A program made the translations under genes and the position numbers. Shown in pieces: positions 18,720-28,044 of a stretch of 45,358 bases of DNA. The notes under the pieces were generated by a model. That model worked only from the letters and a program-made list of their open reading frames with translations. It made no database searches and was not told the DNA's origin. Position 1 is the first letter of the stretch. Every line of letters starts with the position of its first letter. The stretch is taken from positions 1 through 45,358 of the forward strand of contig NZ_JAQGJV010000040.1 in NCBI RefSeq assembly GCF_028290435.1. Reading direction: 5' to 3'. This DNA comes from Devosia sp. (GTDB taxonomy: Bacteria; Pseudomonadota; Alphaproteobacteria; Rhizobiales; Devosiaceae).

Positions 18720-18821
18720 GACTATCCCCAAATCACGCCCAGGCAGGCGTTACAGCGCGAGTGTGACACTGCCATTGCAATCGTTACAACGGGGTTCAGT
18801 GAAAGGCTGCGATGCGCAAAT

Positions 18822-19211
18822 CTACAGTTCAGACGGGTTTTCAGGGTAGGAAATTGCCCCTGGAACGACCGGAAGCCAGTGCTCTCGGCGAATCGTCCAG
18901 ACTTCAACCGCCGGCTCGATGCCGTTCGGGGCTGCGTCCAGAGTGCCGAGGAATAGCTCCACACCGCCTTCGAACAGAAAGAACAGGCGCGAACCGCATG
19001 TCGGGCAAAATGATCGGCGCTCGTAGGTCTGGATTTCGCCGGTCATTTGAAATTGCGACAGATGCCAGTTGGCGGTCGCCGAGAAAGGCGAGCCCGTCAG
19101 CTTGCGGCATGTCGCGCAGTGGCAGAGCCCAGATATGTAGGGCTCGCCTTGGACCTGATACCTGACCGCTCCGCACAGACATCCGCCAGTCCGGATGACA
19201 TTGACCGCCAT
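18822..19211 (-). CDS. GFA-family zinc protein
   Basis: Small protein of 129 residues of the glutathione-dependent formaldehyde-activating enzyme/CENP-V fold. Zinc ligands are visible as GGCLCG, CHCATC and CPTCG. The ATG at 19211 is chosen over one five codons earlier because GAGGAGC sits between them. Members outside characterised formaldehyde detoxification systems have unknown substrates. It is monocistronic or loosely linked to sthA, which begins about 100 bases downstream on the same strand. Confidence 0.88.
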   Translation of the reverse strand: MAVNVIRTGGCLCGAVRYQVQGEPYISGLCHCATCRKLTGSPFSATANWHLSQFQMTGEIQTYERRSFCPTCGSRLFFLFEGGVELFLGTLDAAPNGIEPAVEVWTIRREHWLPVVPGAISYPENPSEL

Positions 19212-19249
19212 CGGCTTGCTCCTCACCTACGAGACTTAGTGCTGCCTAA

Positions 19250-20107
19250 TCACCACCCCGGCGCGTCCCCTACGTCCGGCAGGTCGTAAAACTGTCGGAT
19301 CACGTCCCAGCCCTCTTCCGCGCTGTCGACAATGCTGAACAGGCTGGGATCAGTGGGGGCGATGGTGCCGGCTTCGGCGAGTGCCTCGAAGTTGATGACC
19401 TTGCCCCAGAATTCGGCACCGAACAACAGCAGGGGGATGCGCTCCATACGGCCGGTCTGGATCAGGGTCAGGGTTTCGAAGAACTCGTCGAGCGTGCCGA
19501 AACCGCCGGGAAACACCGCCACGGCGCGGGCGCGCAGCAGGAAGTGGATTTTCCGCGTGGCGAAATAATGGAAATTGAAGCTCAGCGCCGGGGTGACATA
19601 GTGATTGGGGGCCTGCTCGTGCGGCAGCACGATATTGAGCCCGATCGAGGGCGCGCCGATATCGCTGGCGCCGCGATTGCCGGCCTCCATGACGCCGGGG
19701 CCACCGCCGGTGACGACGACATAGTCCTTGAAGCCGAGCGACTTGGAGGTCAGCGCGGCCAATTGGGCGAAGCGACGGGCCTCGTCGTAATAGCGCGAGG
19801 CCTTTTCCAGATTTGCTTTCTGCACATCGTTCTTGGCGGCCCAGGCGGGCTTGCCGGGCTCGGGAATCCGGGCGCCGCCAAACAGCACCACGGTGGAATT
19901 GATCCCGGCCTCATTCAGCCGGGTCTGGGTCTTGAGATATTCGAGCTGGAAGCGAATGCCGCGGGTTTCATCGGCCTCGAGAAATTCGGCATCCGCATAG
20001 GCAAGGCGAAATGCCGGCGACTCGGTCTGGGGCGTCTGCGGCGCGCGCTTGGCGGCGGCGACATCCTGGCCGGCGGTGCGTAACGGGGTCGGTGGGGCTT
20101 TGGCCAA
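19250..20107 (-). CDS. LOG-family protein (TIGR00730-like, larger form)
   Basis: Rossmann-like protein of 285 residues with the diagnostic motifs TGGGPGVMEA and FPGGFGTLDE. Plant and bacterial LOG enzymes remove ribose 5-phosphate from cytokinin nucleotides, and bacterial homologues act as nucleotide 5'-monophosphate nucleosidases. This is the longer type with about 60 low-complexity Ala/Pro/Thr residues at the N-terminus. It is divergent from the DUF817 gene. The family is clear; the physiological nucleotide is unknown. Confidence 0.92.
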   Translation of the reverse strand: MAKAPPTPLRTAGQDVAAAKRAPQTPQTESPAFRLAYADAEFLEADETRGIRFQLEYLKTQTRLNEAGINSTVVLFGGARIPEPGKPAWAAKNDVQKANLEKASRYYDEARRFAQLAALTSKSLGFKDYVVVTGGGPGVMEAGNRGASDIGAPSIGLNIVLPHEQAPNHYVTPALSFNFHYFATRKIHFLLRARAVAVFPGGFGTLDEFFETLTLIQTGRMERIPLLLFGAEFWGKVINFEALAEAGTIAPTDPSLFSIVDSAEEGWDVIRQFYDLPDVGDAPGW

Positions 20108-20222
20108 GACGGCTCTCCGGTGAGGTCGCGCGGATTAGCGGGGAGCAAATCAGTTGCGCCACAATTCCGAGATCTTGTGAACGGCATAACGGCGCGGCGA
20201 CCGAGGGGCAAGGGTAACGGGG

Positions 20223-21116
20223 ATGGGGCAATTCACAAGTGTGGAAGCACGGATCGATGCCGCGGCGCATCGCGTGCTGGCCATGCTGCCGCAGAGCGGG
20301 CCGGCCGGTGCGCTGGTGGAATTTCTGGTGTTCGGCATCAAGCAGGGGTGGGCCTGCCTGTTCGGCGGGCTGATGCTGGCCATGATGCCGCTGACGCGGC
20401 TGTGGTGGCCGGACGGCATCGGGCTGGCGCGCTACGACTTATGGTTCGTGGCCGCCTGCCTGATCCAGGCCGGCATGCTGGCGTTCAAGCTGGAAACGCT
20501 GGACGAAGCCAAGGTCATCCTCATCTTCCACGTGGTGGGGACCGCGATGGAGCTGTTCAAGACCGGGGCCGGCTCGTGGCTCTATCCCGAAGAGGCGGTG
20601 TTTCGCATCGCCGGCGTGCCGCTGTTTTCAGGCTTCATGTATGCCTGCGTGGGCTCCTACATGGCGCGTATCCTGCGAATTTTCGATATCCGTTTCGCGC
20701 ATTATCCGCCCTTCTGGATGACGGCAGTGCTGGCCGGGGCAATCTATATCAACTTCTTCTCGCACCATTATATGGTGGACCTGCGCTGGGTACTGTTCGG
20801 CGCGCTGGCCCTGCTCTATGGGCGGACCTGGATGCATTATCGAGTGCTCCGCTATCGGTTCTCGATGCCGATCCTGCTGGCCTTCCTCCTGGTGGCGCTG
20901 TTCATCTGGATCGCCGAAAACATCGGCACCTGGTCGCATGCCTGGATCTATCCAAACCAGCAGGACGGCTGGGCGCTGGTTTCATGGGAGAAGCTGGGGT
21001 CGTGGTATTTGTTGATGACGATTTCGGTAGTCCTCGTGACCGCGGTGCACCGGCCGCAGCCGCTTGCGCGCACAATTGACACCACCCCTTTGGTGGGTAA
21101 TGTCCCCAGCACATAA
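20223..21116 (+). CDS. DUF817-family integral membrane protein
   Basis: Membrane protein of 297 residues with about seven to eight hydrophobic segments. Segments such as [37 protein letters not shown] and [22 protein letters not shown] are typical of DUF817, whose function is unknown. Conserved His, Glu and Trp residues within the membrane portion suggest a cofactor- or metal-binding enzyme, but that is speculation. It begins 116 bases from the divergent LOG gene and is followed by dapD after 22 bases. Confidence 0.85.
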   Translation: MGQFTSVEARIDAAAHRVLAMLPQSGPAGALVEFLVFGIKQGWACLFGGLMLAMMPLTRLWWPDGIGLARYDLWFVAACLIQAGMLAFKLETLDEAKVILIFHVVGTAMELFKTGAGSWLYPEEAVFRIAGVPLFSGFMYACVGSYMARILRIFDIRFAHYPPFWMTAVLAGAIYINFFSHHYMVDLRWVLFGALALLYGRTWMHYRVLRYRFSMPILLAFLLVALFIWIAENIGTWSHAWIYPNQQDGWALVSWEKLGSWYLLMTISVVLVTAVHRPQPLARTIDTTPLVGNVPST

Positions 21117-21138
21117 CGCCCCCACCGAAAGTGTCGCC

Positions 21139-21981
21139 ATGTCGCATACCGATCTCGCCCAGACCATCAACGACGCTTTCGAGGCGCGCGCCGACGTCAA
21201 CTCCGCCACCAGGGGCGCAGTTCGCGAGGCAGTCGAGGACGCGCTGGCGCTGCTCGATAGCGGCAAGGCCCGCGTCGCCGAAAAGATCGATGGCACCTGG
21301 CAGGTCAACCAGTGGCTCAAGAAGGCCGTGCTGCTCAGCTTTCGGCTCAATGAGAACGTGATGATCCCCGGCGGGCCGGGCGGCTCGTCCTATTGGGACA
21401 AGGTGCCCACCAAGTTCGAGGGCTGGGATGACAATACGTTCCGTGAGGCAGGCTTCCGCGCCGTGCCGGGCGCCGTGGTGCGCCGCTCGGCCCATATCGC
21501 CAAGGGCGTGATCCTGATGCCCAGCTTCGTCAATCTGGGCGCCTATGTGGGTGAGAACACCATGGTGGATACCTGGGTCACCATCGGGAGCTGCGCGCAG
21601 ATCGGCAAGAACGTGCATGTGTCGGGTGGCGTCGGCATTGGGGGCGTGCTGGAGCCGCTGCAGGCCGGGCCGGTGATCATCGAGGACAATTGCTTTATCG
21701 GCGCGCGCTCCGAAGTGGTCGAGGGCGTGGTGGTGGGCGAAGGCTCGGTGATCTCGATGGGCGTGTTCCTCGGCGCCTCCACCAAGATCGTCGACCGGGC
21801 AACGGGCGAAATCCATATCGGCAAGGTGCCGCCTTATTCGGTGGTAGTGTCGGGCTCGCTACCGGGCAAGCCGATGCCGGGGCACAATTGGGGGCCGTCG
21901 CTCTATTGCGCCGTGATCGTCAAGACCGTGGACGCGCAAACCCGCAGCAAGACCGGCATCAACGAGCTGCTGCGCGACTGA
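21139..21981 (+). CDS. dapD: 2,3,4,5-tetrahydropyridine-2,6-dicarboxylate N-succinyltransferase
   Basis: Succinylates tetrahydrodipicolinate using succinyl-CoA in the lysine/meso-diaminopimelate pathway; cytoplasmic trimer. At 280 residues it has the helical N-terminal domain, then left-handed beta-helix hexapeptide repeats from about 105 to 230 ([20 protein letters not shown] onward) and the family tail [27 protein letters not shown]. The ATG at 21139 gives the standard N-terminus [10 protein letters not shown]; earlier in-frame starts run into the upstream gene. The partner desuccinylase dapE lies 1.8 kb downstream. Confidence 0.97.
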   Translation: MSHTDLAQTINDAFEARADVNSATRGAVREAVEDALALLDSGKARVAEKIDGTWQVNQWLKKAVLLSFRLNENVMIPGGPGGSSYWDKVPTKFEGWDDNTFREAGFRAVPGAVVRRSAHIAKGVILMPSFVNLGAYVGENTMVDTWVTIGSCAQIGKNVHVSGGVGIGGVLEPLQAGPVIIEDNCFIGARSEVVEGVVVGEGSVISMGVFLGASTKIVDRATGEIHIGKVPPYSVVVSGSLPGKPMPGHNWGPSLYCAVIVKTVDAQTRSKTGINELLRD

Positions 21982-22006
21982 ACCACGCTGCCAATCATCA
22001 GGGGGG

Positions 22007-22561
22007 ATGATGATTTCGCTGTATTTCTCGACCCGGGGCCGTATTGCCCGTGGGCAATGGTGGCGCGGCATGATCGGCTTGGCGGTAATCGGCGTCGTGC
22101 TGGGCCTAGTTTGGCTCAGTGCGGTGGCCTGGCCCATGATGGCAAGCCTGGGTGCCCCGACGAGCGCCACCTTTGGCACTGGCATCTTGAACCTGATCCG
22201 TGCCGTTGGCTCGGGGTCGCTGATCCTGTTGGGAATTACCGCCTATCCGCTGTATTGCCTGGGTGTGAAGCGCCAGCATGACCGCGATAAGGGGGGCTGG
22301 GAGGTCCTGGGTTACCTGGTGGCATGGGGACTGATCAGCCTGCCGGCCGTGTTTGGCGTTGGTTTCGCGATGGTTGATCTTGGCCAGGGCGTGGTGGTTC
22401 CGAGCCAGGAGCGATGGCTGGATGCGGCCAACGGCTTGTTTTCATTGTATGGACTTTATCTGTTCGTCGTTCTGGGTTGCCTTTCTGGGCGTCCTGGCTC
22501 CAATGTTCATGGGGCGGATCCATTGGGAGGGGAATCGCCGGCTAGGCCCCTGACAGACTGA
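22007..22561 (+). CDS. DUF805-like membrane protein 1
   Basis: Membrane protein of 184 residues with about four hydrophobic segments. It opens with STRGRIARGQWW and contains the family motif for a charged loop, VKRQHDRDKGGW. The C-terminal motif usually reading N-x-YGPDPLG appears as GSNVHGADPLGG. It has a GGGGGG ribosome-binding site before two successive ATGs. It is the most divergent of three DUF805 proteins lying between dapD and dapE; function unknown. Confidence 0.8.
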   Translation: MMISLYFSTRGRIARGQWWRGMIGLAVIGVVLGLVWLSAVAWPMMASLGAPTSATFGTGILNLIRAVGSGSLILLGITAYPLYCLGVKRQHDRDKGGWEVLGYLVAWGLISLPAVFGVGFAMVDLGQGVVVPSQERWLDAANGLFSLYGLYLFVVLGCLSGRPGSNVHGADPLGGESPARPLTD

Positions 22562-22681
22562 ACCGGCTAGTCATTGAGCGTTCATTTTCTTATCCATAGA
22601 AGACGGACAGGGGCGGGAATACTCCCGATACCGAGTACCGCGGCAGTTTGAGGGCCGCTTCATCAAGATTTGGGGACACAC

Positions 22682-23053
22682 ATGTTCAATCAAGACTGGA
22701 AGTATCTGTTCACGAGCTTCGACGGCCGTATCAATCGCGAGCCTTTCTGGGCCGGCGTGCTGCTGCTGATCGGCGCCAATATCGTCCTGGCCATTCTCGG
22801 CTCTATTCTGGGCATGATCTTTGGGCCGCTGCAGTACCTGGCGACTATCGGTTCGCTGATCCTGATCTATCCGGCCGTAGCACTCTATGCCAAGCGCTGG
22901 CACGACCAGTCCAAGTCCGGCTGGTGGACGCTGATTGCGCTGGTTCCGCTGCTCGGCGCGATCTACATGATCTACATGCTGGGCATCAAGGAAGGCGTTC
23001 CGGAAGCCAACCAGTATGGCCAGAACCCTCTCGGCGGCACTGTCGCCGCCTGA
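22682..23053 (+). CDS. DUF805 membrane protein 2
   Basis: Canonical-length DUF805 protein, 123 residues, with the SFDGRINREPFWAG opening, three hydrophobic segments, the YAKRWHDQSKSGWW motif and the C-terminal NQYGQNPLGG. The start is the ATG at 22682; an earlier in-frame start adds four residues. It is followed by a strong hairpin at 23081-23107, so it can be transcribed as a separate unit. Confidence 0.9.
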   Translation: MFNQDWKYLFTSFDGRINREPFWAGVLLLIGANIVLAILGSILGMIFGPLQYLATIGSLILIYPAVALYAKRWHDQSKSGWWTLIALVPLLGAIYMIYMLGIKEGVPEANQYGQNPLGGTVAA

Positions 23054-23080
23054 TCGCCTCAGCCGAACTGACCTGCCAGC

Positions 23081-23107
23081 CGCCCACCCCGGAGACCGGG
23101 GTGGGCG
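23081..23107 (+). terminator. Hairpin terminator after DUF805 gene 2
   Basis: Perfect 12-base arms CGCCCACCCCGG and CCGGGGTGGGCG around a three-base loop, 28 bases after the stop. The tract after it (CGTTGCTTTG) is only moderately T-rich, so termination may be partial. Confidence 0.65.
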
Positions 23108-23197
23108 CGTTGCTTTGTGCTGCTGGCGAGCGCAGGGCGATTCACCTATGCTGAGGATGCCGGCGAGGGGTTCGGCATTGTGGCTTCTGGGGGAAAA

Positions 23198-23734
23198 ATG
23201 GATTGGATACGGTCGGTCTACCTGACGCGCGACGGGCGCGTTTCGCGCAAGACCTGGTGGCTTGGCGTAATCGGTTTGTTTGTAGCGGGCATTGTGCTGA
23301 CCATCATCTTCTCGCTGGTCGGGCTTGGCGCGACGACGTATGTGCGCGAGCAGAATGTGACGACAGCCAGCGCAGGGCTCAATCCACTGGGCAACCTGGT
23401 CGTCTTCGTGCTGCTGGCCTATCCGTCATATTGCCTGTCGATCAAGCGCCGGCATGACCGGGACAAGAGTGGCATCGATTTTCAAATCTGGTTTGGCCTG
23501 GGCTTCGTGCTCACGCTGCTGGGTGTGGTCACACCTCAGTCGGCCGCTCCGGTCGACGCCGCAGCCGTAACCTCGATGATCGGGCCGATCCTGGGCGGAC
23601 TGGCATTGCTGTCGCTAGCCCTTGCGGCTTTCGCCATCTATATCCTGATCGTGCTGGGTTTTCTGCGCGGCACGGTGGGCAACAACTCCTATGGCGCCGA
23701 TCCGGCGGGCGGGACCTGGGCTCCAGCGGCTTAA
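23198..23734 (+). CDS. DUF805 membrane protein 3
   Basis: Membrane protein of 178 residues with four to five hydrophobic segments. The opening RDGRVSRKTWWLG, the loop motif IKRRHDRDKSG and the ending NNSYGADPAGG are DUF805 features. The ATG at 23198 has GGGGG six bases upstream; longer in-frame starts would cover the terminator region and are rejected. Closest in layout to DUF805 protein 1, with which it shares the longer loop between the third and fourth segments. It ends 15 bases before dapE. Confidence 0.88.
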   Translation: MDWIRSVYLTRDGRVSRKTWWLGVIGLFVAGIVLTIIFSLVGLGATTYVREQNVTTASAGLNPLGNLVVFVLLAYPSYCLSIKRRHDRDKSGIDFQIWFGLGFVLTLLGVVTPQSAAPVDAAAVTSMIGPILGGLALLSLALAAFAIYILIVLGFLRGTVGNNSYGADPAGGTWAPAA

Positions 23735-23749
23735 GACAACAAGGACGGG

Positions 23750-24919
23750 ATGACCGTGACTGATATTTCCACGGGCGATCCCGTCCCCCTGCTCAAAGCC
23801 ATGATGGCCTGCCCCTCGGTGACGCCCGAGGATGCAGGCGTGCTGGCTGTGCTCGAAGGCGCGCTGACCACGCTGGGCTTTGAGGTGACGCGGCTGCGCT
23901 TTGAGGGCGATGGCTCCTATCCGGTCGACAACCTGTTCGCGATCCGCAACGGCGGCGGCAGACGCCTGTTGTTCGCGGGCCATACCGACGTGGTGCCGCC
24001 GGGGGATTTGGCGAACTGGACCAGCGACCCGTTCGTGCCGCGCGAGGCCGACGGCAAGATTTATGGGCGTGGCGCGGCCGACATGAAGAGTGGAGTGGCG
24101 GCATTCGTGGCCGCGGCGGCGCAGATTCCCACCCAGGCCGGCACCATCATGCTGGCCATCACCAATGACGAGGAAGCCGACGGCGTCAACGGCACCGAAA
24201 AGCTGCTGGCCTGGGCCAAGGCGCAGGGGCACACTTTCGATTTTGCCATTGTGGGCGAGCCGAGTTCGGCGGCCGAACTGGGCGACAGTATCAAGATCGG
24301 CCGGCGCGGATCGCTGAGCGGGGTGGTGACGGTCGAGGGCGTGCAGGGGCATGTAGCTTATCCCGAAAAGGCCAATAATCCGCTGCCGGTGCTCGCCGCC
24401 ATCGTGACGGCGCTGAGCGGGGAAACCATCGATCAGGGCACGGCGCATTTTCCGGCCAGCAATCTGGAAGTGACCTCAATCGATGTCGGCAACCCGACCG
24501 GCAATGTGATCCCCGCCAGGGGCACGCTCAAGTTCAACATCCGCTACAATGACCTGTGGTCGCCGCAGACATTGGCCGACCGGGTCCGCGGGCGGATCGC
24601 CACGGTGGACGCGGGCCGCGTCAAGGTGACGTTCGCGGTGGCCGGCGTGCCGTCGCTGTCATTCCTGTCGCCACTGGGGCCGGCGGTGGATACGCTGGGC
24701 GACATCATTTTTGAAATGACCGGGCGCCGGCCAACCCTCTCGACCGGCGGCGGCACCTCGGATGCGCGCTTCGTGGCGCAGTATGGCCCGGTGGTGGAAT
24801 GCGGGCTGGTCGGCCCGTCGATGCACAAGGCCGACGAGCATGTGCTGATCGCCGACGTCACCGGATTGACCGCGATCTACGCGGCATTCATGACGCGATT
24901 TTTTGGGCACACGACATGA
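23750..24919 (+). CDS. dapE: Succinyl-diaminopimelate desuccinylase
   Basis: Zinc metallopeptidase of the M20 family that removes succinate from N-succinyl-LL-diaminopimelate. At 389 residues the metal and catalytic positions are visible: His78 and Asp80 in AGHTDVV, Asp111 in GRGAADMKSG, and the catalytic/ligand pair in TNDEEADG (141-142). The substrate-contact stretch LSTGGGTSDARF is intact, and the last metal ligand is in GLVGPSMHKADEHV. It forms the classic pair with dapD. Confidence 0.96.
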   Translation: MTVTDISTGDPVPLLKAMMACPSVTPEDAGVLAVLEGALTTLGFEVTRLRFEGDGSYPVDNLFAIRNGGGRRLLFAGHTDVVPPGDLANWTSDPFVPREADGKIYGRGAADMKSGVAAFVAAAAQIPTQAGTIMLAITNDEEADGVNGTEKLLAWAKAQGHTFDFAIVGEPSSAAELGDSIKIGRRGSLSGVVTVEGVQGHVAYPEKANNPLPVLAAIVTALSGETIDQGTAHFPASNLEVTSIDVGNPTGNVIPARGTLKFNIRYNDLWSPQTLADRVRGRIATVDAGRVKVTFAVAGVPSLSFLSPLGPAVDTLGDIIFEMTGRRPTLSTGGGTSDARFVAQYGPVVECGLVGPSMHKADEHVLIADVTGLTAIYAAFMTRFFGHTT

Positions 24920-25458
24920 AACTCTGGGCAGCGCTGCGCGACGCATGGCTGGGCTGGGTCGATATCGTGCGGCTACGGCCGGGCTGGCAGGACCGATTCG
25001 GCTTTTCGTTCGGCGCACTGGCCAAGGCGCTGGTAATCTTTTTCCTGTTCGCCTTTTTGGCTATCGCCATGGGGTCGGTGCAGGGCGGCATGCCGTCCTT
25101 GCCCGGGCTGCTCGCCAACCTGTTAGTGCAGTCGCTGGGGCTGGTGGCGCTGCTGATCGGCATCGTGGTGACCAAGCTGGCGGTGAAGTCCGAGGTGCCG
25201 CTGCGGCGCGTGCTGGTGCCGGGGATTTACGGCATGGTGTTCTACCTGGTCGCAGGGTCGGTGCTGGCGGCGATCAGCATCGAGACGGTGCCCATCGTGC
25301 TGCTGGGCCTGGTCTTCCTGCTCAATAGCCTGGGCCGCGCCGCGGGCGGCTGGTCGATCGGGGTGGCGCTGGCATTTGCGGTTTTAACCGTCGTGCTGCT
25401 TGTCGGCATGCCGTTGACGCTCTACATGCTGAACAATCCCGCCGGTTCCCCAATCTGA
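24916..25458 (+). CDS. Membrane protein of unknown function
   Basis: A 180-residue protein with about five hydrophobic segments after a short amphipathic N-terminus (MKLWAALRDAWLGWVDIVRL). The ATG overlaps the dapE stop by four bases (ATGA), so translation is coupled. No catalytic motif is seen. Similar in size and hydropathy to the following gene product, and the N-terminal helix suggests both lie along the membrane surface before crossing it. I do not recognise the family. Confidence 0.75.
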   Translation: MKLWAALRDAWLGWVDIVRLRPGWQDRFGFSFGALAKALVIFFLFAFLAIAMGSVQGGMPSLPGLLANLLVQSLGLVALLIGIVVTKLAVKSEVPLRRVLVPGIYGMVFYLVAGSVLAAISIETVPIVLLGLVFLLNSLGRAAGGWSIGVALAFAVLTVVLLVGMPLTLYMLNNPAGSPI

Positions 25459-25470
25459 TCGAGTAGCAGT

Positions 25471-26031
25471 TTGTCTCAGAATTCCTCGACCTTTCTCGAT
25501 GAGCTGGTGAATGCGGCGCGTGGCTGCTTCGCCCTGCTCACCGGCAACCGGCAAGCGCCCACCAATTTCGATTTCAGCCAGCGCGGGCTGATCGGCTCGT
25601 TCATCGCCTTCGTGGTCGCGAGCGCCCTGGGCGCTTACGGTCCGCAGCTTTTTGGCGTGGCGAGCGCTCCAGGCGCCGCGACGCAGGCGGTGATCCTGGG
25701 CGGGATGCTGTTCGTGATCCAGCTCGCAGTATCTTACCTGGTGCTACGGCAGATGGGACGGCTGGACGGCTTCGTGCCGTTCCTTGTGGCCGACAACTGG
25801 GCGACGTTCTTCACCTCGATCCTGTCGCTGGGACTGTTGCTATTGGGCCTGCCGGCCGACGTGGTGATCATCGCTATCGGCATCGTGGTGATCATCGTCG
25901 AGATCAACATCGCCCGGCTGATCGTCACCCTGCCGCCGCTGCAGATCGCCATGTTCATCGTGGCCCAACTGGTCGGGTCGGGCATTGGCCTGCTATTGCT
26001 GGGCGGCATGGTGGCGATGCCAGGCGTCTAG
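25471..26031 (+). CDS. Membrane protein of unknown function
   Basis: A 186-residue protein starting at TTG 25471 (MSQNSSTFLDELVNAARGCFALLTG). About five hydrophobic segments follow, including one very Ile/Val-rich helix (VVIIAIGIVVIIVEINIARL). It starts 12 bases after the preceding membrane-protein gene. The GCFALLTGNRQAPTNFD opening shows an amphipathic region before the first membrane segment. No family recognised. Confidence 0.72.
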   Translation: MSQNSSTFLDELVNAARGCFALLTGNRQAPTNFDFSQRGLIGSFIAFVVASALGAYGPQLFGVASAPGAATQAVILGGMLFVIQLAVSYLVLRQMGRLDGFVPFLVADNWATFFTSILSLGLLLLGLPADVVIIAIGIVVIIVEINIARLIVTLPPLQIAMFIVAQLVGSGIGLLLLGGMVAMPGV

Positions 26032-26124
26032 AGTTCGGCATTGGCGCGATCCGTTTCCAACCCCGGTTTTCGCGTCCTCAACCACTCTTCCCATCCCCTA
26101 ACGTCCTACCCATCCCCAACACTG

Positions 26125-26209
26125 CCTTCCCGCGGGCTTGACCCGCGGGCCACTCACCGCTTGGGCCATGCCGATAGAGGCCCGCGGATCAAGTCCGCGG
26201 GAGGGAAGG
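26125..26209. repeat. Palindromic repeat element between convergent genes
   Basis: Long inverted repeat: CCTTCCCGCGGGCTTGACCC onward at 26125-26151 and its near-complement at 26179-26209, around a 27-base loop. Each arm itself contains a CCCGCGG/CCGCGGG palindrome. One frame reads as a SRGLDPRAS-like peptide that recurs in dispersed bacterial repeats. It lies between the convergent membrane-protein and truA genes, where the stem could also end transcripts from both sides. The rest of the gap 26032-26246 shows nothing further. Confidence 0.75.
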
Positions 26210-26246
26210 TGGATGCGCGGTGCGCCACGAAAAGCGCAGCGGCTGC

Positions 26247-26984
26247 TTAGTAATCCACCTTCATGAGATAGAGCCCCCTCGACGGCGCCAAGGCGCCGCA
26301 GCGCCGGCGATCCTTTGCATCGAGCGCCGCGCGAAAATCGGTGGGGCGCCATTTGCCTTCGCCTACCATTTTGAGCGAACCAACAAGCGAGCGCACCTGA
26401 TGATGCAGAAAGCTGCGAGCACTGGCGGTGATGACGACGTGGTCGGCCTCGCGCCGGACATCGAAGCGATCCAGCGTTCGGATCGGCGACTTGGCCTGGC
26501 ACTCGGCGGCGCGGAAGGTGGTAAAGTCGTGCGTGCCCAGGATCAGTTGGGCGGCGGCGTGCATCGGCTCGGCATCGAGGTCCATAGGCAGGTGCCAGAC
26601 GTGATTGGCCTCGATCACCGCCGGGGCCCGGCGGTTGAGAATGCGATATTCGTAATGCCGCGCCTTGGCCGAGAAGCGCGCCTCGAAGGTATCGGGAATG
26701 GCCTCGGCCTCGATGATCGCCACCGGGTTGGGCCGCAGGTGGAAATTCAGCGCCTCGCGAATGCGAAACGGGTCCCATTCGCGGATAAGATCAAAATGAG
26801 CCACCTGGCCCAGCGCGTGCACACCGGTATCGGTGCGCCCGGCCGCCTGGGTGGTGACGGTTTCGCCGGAGAAGTTTTGAATCGCAGTTTCGAGGGTCTG
26901 CTGCACGGATGGGCTATGCGGCTGGCGCTGCCAGCCATTGAAGGGGGTTCCGTCATATTCCACGGTGACGCGATAGCGGGGCAT
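26247..26984 (-). CDS. truA: tRNA pseudouridine(38-40) synthase
   Basis: Converts uridines 38-40 of the tRNA anticodon arm to pseudouridine. At 245 residues it has the standard start [21 protein letters not shown], the catalytic Asp52 in [11 protein letters not shown] and the conserved [14 protein letters not shown] segment. The ATG directly abuts the fmt stop codon with no gap, so the two are co-translated in a def-fmt-truA order. Confidence 0.96.
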   Translation of the reverse strand: MPRYRVTVEYDGTPFNGWQRQPHSPSVQQTLETAIQNFSGETVTTQAAGRTDTGVHALGQVAHFDLIREWDPFRIREALNFHLRPNPVAIIEAEAIPDTFEARFSAKARHYEYRILNRRAPAVIEANHVWHLPMDLDAEPMHAAAQLILGTHDFTTFRAAECQAKSPIRTLDRFDVRREADHVVITASARSFLHHQVRSLVGSLKMVGEGKWRPTDFRAALDAKDRRRCGALAPSRGLYLMKVDY

Positions 26985-27905
26985 CTACTGCACTGTGCCG
27001 GGCATGGCCCCTGCCCCGCGCAGGAAGGTCGCGGCGTCCATCGGAGTTTTGCCTTCGCGCTGGATCTGCACCAGCCGGACAGCGCCCGTGGCGCAGGCGA
27101 TGGTCAGGTTGGGCAGCAATGTGCCGGGAGCGCCTGAGCCGGCTGCCAGCGTCGAGCGCAAGGCCTTGACCCGCACCGGCTTACCAGCCAGTTCCAGCTC
27201 GAACCACGCGCCGGGGAACGGCGACAGGCCGCGAATGTGATTGTGGACCGCCTCGGCAGATTGGTTCCAATCGATGCGAGCTTCGGCCTTCTCGATCTTC
27301 TTGGCGTAGATCGTGCCATCGTCAGGCTGCGGCTTGAAATCCAGGCTCCCGCGATCAAGCGCCGCAAGCGCACGACCCATCAGGTCGGCGCCGATGCGCA
27401 TCATGGCGTCATGCAGTTCGCCGGCCGTCATATCGGGGCCGATGGGGATGACTTCGCCCAGCGCGACGGGACCAGTATCGAGGCCCTCATCCATCTGCAT
27501 GACCAAGACGCCGGTCTGTGCGTCGCCGGCCATGATTGCGCGCTGGATGGGCGCGGCACCGCGCCAGCGCGGCAGCAGCGAGCCATGCAGGTTGAGACAG
27601 CCGAGACGCGGCGCATCGAGGATGGGCTTGGGCAGCAGCAGGCCATAGGCCACGACGATCCCGAGATCGGCATCGTGCAGCGCGAATACGCCCTGCTCAT
27701 CGGCGCCCTTGAGCGAGCGCGGCGTGAACACAGGAATGCCGGCCGCTTCGGCCGCAAGATGCACCGGCGACTTGCGCTCGGCCTGACCACGCCCGGCCGG
27801 TTTGGGCGCACGGGTATAGACCGCGACGACCTCATGACCAGACGAGATGATTTCGAGCAAGGTGGGGACGGAGAAATCGGGCGTACCCATGAAGACAATG
27901 CGCAT
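26985..27905 (-). CDS. fmt: Methionyl-tRNA formyltransferase
   Basis: Formylates initiator Met-tRNA with 10-formyl-tetrahydrofolate. The 306-residue protein opens with [14 protein letters not shown], has the active-site region [20 protein letters not shown], and the C-terminal tRNA-binding domain. The ATG at 27905 is chosen because AAGGAG lies six bases upstream; the frame stays open further upstream only because it crosses a palindromic repeat. Part of the def-fmt-truA unit. Confidence 0.96.
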   Translation of the reverse strand: MRIVFMGTPDFSVPTLLEIISSGHEVVAVYTRAPKPAGRGQAERKSPVHLAAEAAGIPVFTPRSLKGADEQGVFALHDADLGIVVAYGLLLPKPILDAPRLGCLNLHGSLLPRWRGAAPIQRAIMAGDAQTGVLVMQMDEGLDTGPVALGEVIPIGPDMTAGELHDAMMRIGADLMGRALAALDRGSLDFKPQPDDGTIYAKKIEKAEARIDWNQSAEAVHNHIRGLSPFPGAWFELELAGKPVRVKALRSTLAAGSGAPGTLLPNLTIACATGAVRLVQIQREGKTPMDAATFLRGAGAMPGTVQ

Positions 27906-27908
27906 AGG

Positions 27909-28030
27909 TGGCTCCTTCTCCCTTCGCCCCTCTGGGGAGAAGGTGGCGCGTAGCGCCGGATGAGGGGTTGATGTGGAAAGACCCCTCACCGCCCTTCGGG
28001 CACCCTCTCCCGACAGGGGCGAGGGTTAGG
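27909..28030. repeat. Palindromic repeat cluster between def and fmt
   Basis: Several inverted repeats in about 120 bases: CTTCTCC and GGAGAAG near 27914-27943, TGAGGGGT (27961-27968) with ACCCCTCA (27981-27988), and CCCTC with GAGGG near 28002-28025. The composition matches the CCCTCACC/GGCGAGGG type of dispersed rhizobial repeat. Its left end supplies the AAGGAG ribosome-binding site of fmt. Confidence 0.65.
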
Positions 28031-28044
28031 GCTCGGCGCTCGCC

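Noticed and set aside
26125..26209. CRISPR-like repeat
   Set aside because: It is one inverted-repeat element, not a set of direct repeats with spacers.
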